Shown here: positions 5,988-10,168 of the stretch, in pieces | Layout of the letters: the number at the start of each line of letters is the position of its first letter | How positions within the stretch are numbered: position 1 is the stretch's first letter | DNA from: Acidobacteriota bacterium | GTDB taxonomy: Bacteria; Acidobacteriota; Terriglobia; Acidiferrales; UBA7541 | Direction: 5' to 3' | Length of the DNA: 10,168 bases | NCBI GenBank assembly: GCA_003133505.1 | Contig: PKXT01000158.1 | Location: 1 to 10,168 of the forward strand | Position numbers and translations under genes: made by a program | Notes under the pieces: model-generated | Told to the model about the DNA's origin: nothing | Databases searched by the model: none | Seen by the model: the letters and a program-made list of their open reading frames with translations, nothing else

Positions 5988-7391
5988 CTAGAAAGGCTCA
6001 AGAGCCTTGGGCGCTTTCTCCTTGCAAATGCCTGAAGCGTGTCGCAAGGCGGCAGCCATGCGGCTACTAATGTCCACGGCGTCAATTCCCTGCCTGCGGA
6101 AGTCGAGATTCACGACATAGCCATAGACCCCCGCCTCAAATGTGCCATCCGTGGTGGAAACATTCGTCTCGCTGGAGGTTAGGTCCGGTTGGCCCCGGAC
6201 TTTTTCCTGCCGGGCGATATGCACCGCAGTCGTCGTTGTGTTCAGCTTCACAATACCCTCGCGAGGAGTTGCGTCAGCCAGTTTTAGCAGCGGGATGCTG
6301 ACGTCGTAAAGGTCATGGGCGTCGCTATAGCCCGAACGCCAGACCTCGCGATATTTCAACACGCAGCCGTCGAGGGAAATGTTCTGATAACTTACGGTGT
6401 CGCCGTTGTCCTCTCGATGCCCGGCGGCATCGTTCATCTTGGAAATAATCCACAATCTAGTTTGCTCGTAAGTGGGCGCCCCATCGGCGAGCGCAGTCGA
6501 GGATGTGTCGCCGCTGCCAACCGCGGGAGAGGATGGTAGTGCGCCAGGCCTGGATCGCGCGAGGGGCGCGACTACAGCGGGGGTCATCGCCGCTGGCGCA
6601 ACGGCGGCGGACTTCCCCGCTGCCCTGCCATTTGACACAGCCCCCACAATACTGCCGGGAATTATCGCGGCGGATTTGATGCTATCGAGCCTGGGATAAT
6701 CCAAATCCAGAAACTTCTTACCCTGCGCTTCAATTTCGTCCTGGCGTTTAGAGGTCTCCTCGCCGTAGCCGCTATAAAACTTCCTGATCGTCTTGGTTCC
6801 CTCGGTTACATTACCGAAGGGAGCAAATCCGCGCGTGTCCAGTCGCTTATTGTCGGCGACATTGATGAAGATCTGCGTAGTGCGGGTATTGGGGCCGTCA
6901 GTGGCAAAGGATACGGTCCACCTCATGTTGGACTGGGTAACGGGATCGTCCTTGATATCAGCGCTGTGCCAAGCCTTGGAAACGTCCGGATACGCGCTGA
7001 TACCGAATTGCACGACGAATTTGGGCATTACCCGGAAAATGCCGGCGCGATTGTAGAAATGATGCTTCATCAAGTTGTAGAAGCGCTCCGCGCCCAGCGG
7101 GGCCCAAGCGCGGGTAACGTGAATCACGAAGTCCCCTTTGGTGGTGATAAATTTCGCGTCGAATGCGGCGGGAGCCTGATCAGTCAGCTTTGATGGTATC
7201 AGCAGCGCGGGATCGTATAACTTAGCGACCGCGGCTCGAGCCGCACGGTGATGTGCCTTACCGATAGCGGGCGGGGGCGAAATGACCGCCGCCATTCCCG
7301 ATGCCATGCATCCCGCCGTCCCTCCTGCCGCCAATGCGGCGATTAAGACCACGTTGAAAACCACATGACCTGCTTTGCCTTGACGCTCCAT
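5988..7391 (-). CDS. Secreted cyclophilin-type peptidyl-prolyl isomerase with extra C-terminal domain
   Basis: The product has 467 residues. ATG 7391 is preferred because GGGAGGGG lies just upstream; an in-frame TTG at 7406 falls inside that site. A hydrophobic N-terminal segment (about 10-28, ending GGTAGC) suggests export; the Cys28 context is not a good lipobox. The cyclophilin domain spans about 77-245 and keeps Arg120, Phe125 and Gln128 (FRVMPKFVVQFG) and Gln173/Phe175 (GPNTRTTQIFI), matching Arg55, Phe60, Gln63, Gln111 and Phe113 of human CypA. Trp121 and His126 equivalents are missing, as in the neighbouring paralogue. Residues 246-305 are an Ala/Pro/Ser linker. Residues 306-460 form a domain I do not recognise (YEQTRLWIISKMNDAAGH, ISLDGCVLKYREVW, AAALRHASGICKEK), with cysteines at 343 and 456. 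It probably acts on proteins outside the cytoplasm. Confidence 0.85.
   Translation of the reverse strand: MERQGKAGHVVFNVVLIAALAAGGTAGCMASGMAAVISPPPAIGKAHHRAARAAVAKLYDPALLIPSKLTDQAPAAFDAKFITTKGDFVIHVTRAWAPLGAERFYNLMKHHFYNRAGIFRVMPKFVVQFGISAYPDVSKAWHSADIKDDPVTQSNMRWTVSFATDGPNTRTTQIFINVADNKRLDTRGFAPFGNVTEGTKTIRKFYSGYGEETSKRQDEIEAQGKKFLDLDYPRLDSIKSAAIIPGSIVGAVSNGRAAGKSAAVAPAAMTPAVVAPLARSRPGALPSSPAVGSGDTSSTALADGAPTYEQTRLWIISKMNDAAGHREDNGDTVSYQNISLDGCVLKYREVWRSGYSDAHDLYDVSIPLLKLADATPREGIVKLNTTTTAVHIARQEKVRGQPDLTSSETNVSTTDGTFEAGVYGYVVNLDFRRQGIDAVDISSRMAAALRHASGICKEKAPKALEPF
5993..6008. repeat. Perfect 16-base inverted repeat over the stop-proximal codons of the long cyclophilin gene
   Basis: AAGGCTC-AA-GAGCCTT is a perfect inverted repeat inside the last codons of the minus-strand gene at 5988-7391. 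On that strand it would form a six-pair hairpin with a CTTG loop, followed by TTCTAG, where TAG is the stop. It may act as a terminator or 3' stabiliser, but the following T-run is poor. Confidence 0.3.
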
Positions 7392-7549
7392 TCCATCCCC
7401 TCCCAAGTGTTTACCGCGATTGTTGGTGATGGTCGCGCGCCAAACGAAAGCCTCGGACGCGCGGGAAAATCCGTATCGTGAATCCTTGCCTCCCCTGCAG
7501 CCATTAGGGGACGCGTGCTTCGCAAGGGCGCCGCAATAGCGCCACGTGC

Positions 7550-7577
7550 ATTTTTCAGCTTTTCAGGAAATTGTCAA
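7550..7577 (-). promoter_or_regulatory. Candidate sigma70 promoter for the long cyclophilin gene
   Basis: On the minus strand a perfect TTGACA (7577-7572) is followed after 16 bases by AAAAAT (7555-7550), which matches TATAAT at four of six positions. Transcription would start near 7543, giving a leader of about 150 bases before ATG 7391. The -10 is weak, so this is a candidate only. Confidence 0.35.
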
Positions 7578-7733
7578 TACGTTTTCGAGGGTTGAATCGA
7601 AATAAATTGAGGAGCGGCACTGGTCGTTCGCGCTAAAGCAGGGTTGCACGGTGAATGGCTTACATGTGGCCGCATAACCTGGATCTGCGGCATGTTTACC
7701 CGGCGCTAGGAGCGGATGGGTGGGTGTGATTGT

Positions 7734-7754
7734 TTGCCTCCGAAGAGGGGGCAA
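7734..7754. repeat. GC-rich hairpin in intergenic region
   Basis: TTGCCTCC and GGGGGCAA form an eight-pair stem (one G-T pair) around GAAGA. On the minus strand it can also fold as CCTC-TTCG-GAGG, a UUCG-type tetraloop. There is no T-tract after it in either direction, so it is not an obvious intrinsic terminator. Its role is unknown. Confidence 0.4.
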
Positions 7755-7839
7755 GAAAACGACAGCCCTTACTGCTGACCTGCAGGCATGGCAGCCGCCT
7801 TCCTATTCCTCCCATATATGAACGAGGACCTAAAAATTC

Positions 7840-7883
7840 AACAAGCACAAACAACAAGAGCCCAGCACAAAAGCCGGGCCCTT
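7840..7883 (-). terminator. Intrinsic terminator of the short cyclophilin gene
   Basis: On the minus strand, AAGGGCCCGGC (7883-7873) pairs over 11 positions, including two G-T pairs, with GCTGGGCTCTT (7866-7856) around a TTTTGT loop. A T-rich tail (GTTGTTTGTGCTTGTTG) follows. It lies about 30 bases after the stop at 7914. Confidence 0.75.
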
Positions 7884-7913
7884 ATTAAATGCAGGTTGAG
7901 AAGATGCCTACTG

Positions 7914-8630
7914 TTATTGCGATTTAGCCGGCGTGTGGGTGGCTGGATGATGGGCCATTCCAGAGCCTACAATCGTGGCGGAAATAATGCTATCCAGCTT
8001 GGGGAAGTTTTGCTTCAAATACGCGTTCCCCTGCGTGGAGATTTCGCCCTGGCGGCCGGTGGGCTGGTCCGCATATCCGCCGTAGAGCGATTCGACCACG
8101 CTCATGCCCTGGGTCACCTGACCGAATGGCGCAAAGCCTTGCGAATCGAGCGCCGCATTGTTGCCGAGGCTGATAAATACCTGGGTAGTGCGCGTATTTG
8201 GTCCGGCCATGGCAAAAGTGATGGTTCCCTTTTTATTGGAGCCATTCACCACATCGTCTTTGATATTGGCGTTCTGCCACACGGATGAAATCTTGGGGGT
8301 ACCGCTGATTCCAAATTGGATGACAAAGCCGGGGACGACCCGGAATACCGTGCAATCGTCGTAAAAGCCGTGCTTCACCAGGTTATAGAAGCGATCGGCA
8401 CCCAGTGGCGCCAACGAGCGCACTACGTGGACGGTAAAGTCGCCCTTGGTAGTGACGAATTTCACATCATAGTTTGCTGGCGCTTGTTCGGTTAATTTCG
8501 ACGGCGTCATTAAAGCTGAATCGGACGACATGGACGTTCTCCCTTGAGTTGCGCCGCCGGCTAGTACTGCCTGCGACACCATCGTGAGTGCAATGACTGA
8601 TAACGATACTGCGACAGTGCGAATTTTCAT
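7914..8630 (-). CDS. Secreted cyclophilin-type peptidyl-prolyl cis-trans isomerase
   Basis: The 238-residue protein is a cyclophilin that would speed proline isomerisation during folding of exported proteins. ATG 8630 follows GGGAGGGATA; an earlier in-frame ATG at 8654 overlaps that site and would bury the signal peptide. The signal peptide MKIRTVAVSLSVIALTMVSQ continues to an AVLA-GG cleavage site near residue 24, so the protein should be periplasmic. The domain keeps Arg97, Phe102 and Gln105 (FRVVPGFVIQFG) and Gln150/Phe152 (GPNTRTTQVFI), equivalent to CypA Arg55, Phe60, Gln63, Gln111 and Phe113. The CypA Trp121 and His126 positions are not conserved (ALDSQGFAPFG). It is a close paralogue of the first 245 residues of the protein at 5988-7391. 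The gene lies 78 bases after a GNAT gene on the same strand and ends at a clear terminator. Confidence 0.92.
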   Translation of the reverse strand: MKIRTVAVSLSVIALTMVSQAVLAGGATQGRTSMSSDSALMTPSKLTEQAPANYDVKFVTTKGDFTVHVVRSLAPLGADRFYNLVKHGFYDDCTVFRVVPGFVIQFGISGTPKISSVWQNANIKDDVVNGSNKKGTITFAMAGPNTRTTQVFISLGNNAALDSQGFAPFGQVTQGMSVVESLYGGYADQPTGRQGEISTQGNAYLKQNFPKLDSIISATIVGSGMAHHPATHTPAKSQ

Positions 8631-8708
8631 TATCCCTCCCTTAATTGTGTTCACGAAATTCCGCGCGAAAAGTGCTACGACCTCTTCGCGATTTCCCTCA
8701 GACCAAAG

Positions 8709-9326
8709 CTATTTATAAGATCCGGTCATTGCCGGACCCAACCGCCCGCGTTTCGCCGATCTCCGCTCCGCCAAAGAACTGGCGCCGCTTTGCCCATGTA
8801 ACTCTCGCGGCATGGCCTTAAACATGGCGAAAGCATCTACGCCCGCATCGTAATAGTCCGCTATTGTACTGGCAATTTCGTAGCCGTGCCTCCGCCAAAA
8901 CGCGACACCGGGCTGGTTATCCACCGCTGTTTCCAGGTCAATGATATCCACACCATTGGATACCAGCGATTCCTCGGCGGCATGGAGAAGCGCGGAACCA
9001 ACTCCGCCGCGCCGAAATCGCGGGTCAACATCCAGGCTGATGATATGGCCTCGAAGCGGCCCGCGCCTTTCCGCGTCCACCCGGATTCGTGCTCTTCTTA
9101 CTGTGGACGGGGATTCGGCATGTGTCAGGATGAATCCTGCAATTCGGCCACCTGTCTCACCAACCAGACAATGCGCGCCCGGCAGCCGAAGGAATTTTCG
9201 CAGGGTTCTCCGTGAATACACAATGGGCGGAGGAAAACACGCGCAATCCAAGGCGTGCAGGAGATCGAAATCGTCCTCGCGCCATTCACGAATGTGAACT
9301 GCTTTGCCGATCTCCAGGGAAATCAC
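8709..9326 (-). CDS. GNAT family N-acetyltransferase, RimI-like
   Basis: The 205-residue protein has the GNAT fold that transfers an acetyl group from acetyl-CoA to an amine. It opens with HIREWREDDFDLLHALD. The acetyl-CoA loop is at about 98-112 (LDVDPRFRRGGVGSALL; R105-x-x-G108-x-G110). Motif B follows (LETAVDNQPGVAFWRRHGYE), then a YYDAGVDAFAMFK strand. The last two motifs resemble RimI-type protein N-terminal acetyltransferases, but the true substrate cannot be assigned, so no symbol is given. Residues 172-205 form a basic tail beyond the usual domain. GTG 9326 is the only reasonable start, because an in-frame TAG lies six codons upstream; its ribosome binding site is weak (GGCAG). It may be co-transcribed with the short cyclophilin downstream, with a 78-base gap. 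Confidence 0.85.
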   Translation of the reverse strand: MISLEIGKAVHIREWREDDFDLLHALDCACFPPPIVYSRRTLRKFLRLPGAHCLVGETGGRIAGFILTHAESPSTVRRARIRVDAERRGPLRGHIISLDVDPRFRRGGVGSALLHAAEESLVSNGVDIIDLETAVDNQPGVAFWRRHGYEIASTIADYYDAGVDAFAMFKAMPRELHGQSGASSLAERRSAKRGRLGPAMTGSYK

Positions 9327-9379
9327 CTGCCGCTGCGGAGTCTAACATGCCTCGCGACGGGCTCAGGAGTTCTCGCATC

Positions 9380-9395
9380 GTTGAACACTTTCAAC
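9380..9395. promoter_or_regulatory. Inverted repeat upstream of the right-end promoter, possible operator
   Basis: GTTGAA-CACT-TTCAAC is a perfect six-base inverted repeat with a four-base spacer. It ends 27 bases before the -35 box at 9423 and lies in the divergent gap between the GNAT gene and the gene at 9501. It could bind a dimeric regulator or be chance. Confidence 0.3.
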
Positions 9396-9422
9396 CCGCT
9401 GAGTTGACTCGCCGGGTGGCAC

Positions 9423-9451
9423 TTGACGGGGAGGAAGCATCTGCCTATATT
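9423..9451 (+). promoter_or_regulatory. Strong sigma70-type promoter for the right-end gene
   Basis: TTGACG (9423-9428) and TATATT (9446-9451) are separated by exactly 17 bases; each box matches consensus at five of six positions. Transcription would start near 9458, leaving a leader of about 43 bases with the GGAG ribosome binding site (9492-9495) before ATG 9501. It is the best promoter match in the window. Confidence 0.65.
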
Positions 9452-9500
9452 GCGGCCACGCCCTATCGATCACCAATCAGCAACGGCCATCGGAGACTCC

Positions 9501-10168
9501 ATGGCAATCGTAACCGTCGTATTTGATGGCAAGCCCGTAAAGTTGGATCCCAAATCGCTGAGAGATCTCCTGCAATCCTCTACGAATTTGGAATTCATTT
9601 TCGGAGGTAGCCTGGCGGGTTACCTCGGCCAGCCCGCTTTCGTCTGTGCCCCCGAAGACGTCTGCCAGTCTGACGCTGAGCGCGGGAAATCCATCCTGGC
9701 AACTGGCCGGCAGCCCGGCCAAGTTTTCGCTCAAGGCCAGCGCGCAATTCACGATGTCCATTCAGCAGCCTGAAACCAACCTCTTCAGCTACAACCCCGA
9801 TCTGGAAAACCGTCAAGCCCAGAAGGTCAATATTTCAGGGAAGGCGGGAAGCTGCTATGTGATCACCGAGGCAAAATCCAACATTCAGTGGAAAACTCGC
9901 GGGCAGCGCCTCGATCGGCTCCATCGGGATAACTACGGATATTCCGGCTCGTCTGAATATACCATTCGCAATTACAAGGCTTTTGCGCCCGCCACAACCC
10001 TCCAGGAAGCCCTGCTCCACGCGCTCGCTGGATTCACCCTGCCCCTTCACGAAAGGACCGCGGCCAACCTCGACGATGGGGATTGCATTTACTATGAGTT
10101 TGACGGTTCGCTAAATGTGGGTTTCGGCGCGAACTGCGGGCTCAGCGCGCACGCTACATCACAAACGC
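9501..10168 (+). pseudogene. Unrecognised protein gene, apparently frameshifted and cut by window end
   Basis: ATG 9501 has GGAG five bases upstream and a promoter at 9423-9451. The starting frame gives MAIVTVVFDGKPVKLDPKSL and EFIFGGSLAGYLGQP, then degrades into unlikely sequence and stops at 9773. The next frame (phase of 9502) is open from about 9562 to the window end and looks coding: SASLTLSAGNPSWQLAGSPA, MSIQQPETNLFSYNPDL, TTLQEALLHALAGFTLPLHE, YYEFDGSLNVGFGANCGLSA. Removing one C, either from CCC 9633-9635 or from the C5 run 9649-9653, joins them into a protein of at least 222 residues. A separate gene starting at ATG 9754 is less likely, as it has no ribosome binding site. The family is not recognised. 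It has no signal peptide or membrane segment and looks beta-rich. Sequencing error or mutation are both possible. Confidence 0.65.

Larger units (their letters stand above)
7392..7839. other. Gene-free region between the two cyclophilin genes
   Basis: About 450 bases separate the start of the long cyclophilin gene from the terminator of the upstream one. No ORF with a good ribosome binding site or recognisable product was found on either strand. It contains a minus-strand promoter candidate (7550-7577) and a GC-rich hairpin (7734-7754). The size and the terminator upstream suggest that the two paralogues are transcribed separately. Confidence 0.5.

Noticed and set aside
5988..7391. Long cyclophilin as a lipoprotein with Cys28 lipidated
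   Set aside because: The residues before Cys28 are T-A-G, lacking the usual Leu/Val/Ile at -3, so a plain signal peptide or anchor is as likely.
7788..8288. Plus-strand 166-codon ORF
   Set aside because: It overlaps the terminator and the conserved cyclophilin domain on the other strand; its sequence is a shadow of that gene.
1..10168. CRISPR array, insertion sequence, prophage or defence island
   Set aside because: No spaced direct repeats, transposase, integrase or phage-like product was seen on either strand.

Overview
The window looks like a chromosomal stretch from a soil-type bacterium, most likely an acidobacterium (Terriglobia-like). This is an inference from the moderately high GC, the style of the secreted cyclophilins and opacity-type porin, a long-form NADP isocitrate dehydrogenase, and an LDH-type malate dehydrogenase. 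No rRNA, tRNA, CRISPR array, insertion sequence or phage gene is visible.

Layout, left to right. Positions 1-258 hold the 3' end of a VOC (glyoxalase-fold) protein on the plus strand. Facing it at 334-865 (minus) is an outer-membrane beta-barrel gene broken by a single extra base. A 396-base gene-free stretch precedes a 371-residue lipoprotein (1262-2377, plus) that resembles a TIM-barrel glycoside hydrolase. A 53-codon membrane-protein gene lies at 2475-2636 (minus). The metabolic core follows at 2817-5629 (plus): icd, a four-helix membrane protein one base after it, then mdh. The icd and mdh products catalyse the NADP-isocitrate and malate steps of the TCA cycle, and the spacing suggests one transcript. 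After a 358-base non-coding gap come three minus-strand genes, read from the right: a RimI-like GNAT acetyltransferase (8709-9326), a secreted cyclophilin (7914-8630) with a good intrinsic terminator, and a second, longer cyclophilin paralogue (5988-7391) with an extra C-terminal domain. At the right edge, a strong sigma70-type promoter (9423-9451, plus) drives an unrecognised gene that starts at 9501, appears frameshifted near 9633-9653, and runs off the end.

The most notable points are the small membrane gene divergent from icd, the membrane protein between icd and mdh, the tandem cyclophilin paralogues (one with an uncharacterised domain), three evenly spaced CX4C pairs in the lipoprotein, and two clear single-base frameshifts in C/G runs. 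The frameshifts could be sequencing errors or real gene decay. I found no convincing new defence or mobile system.
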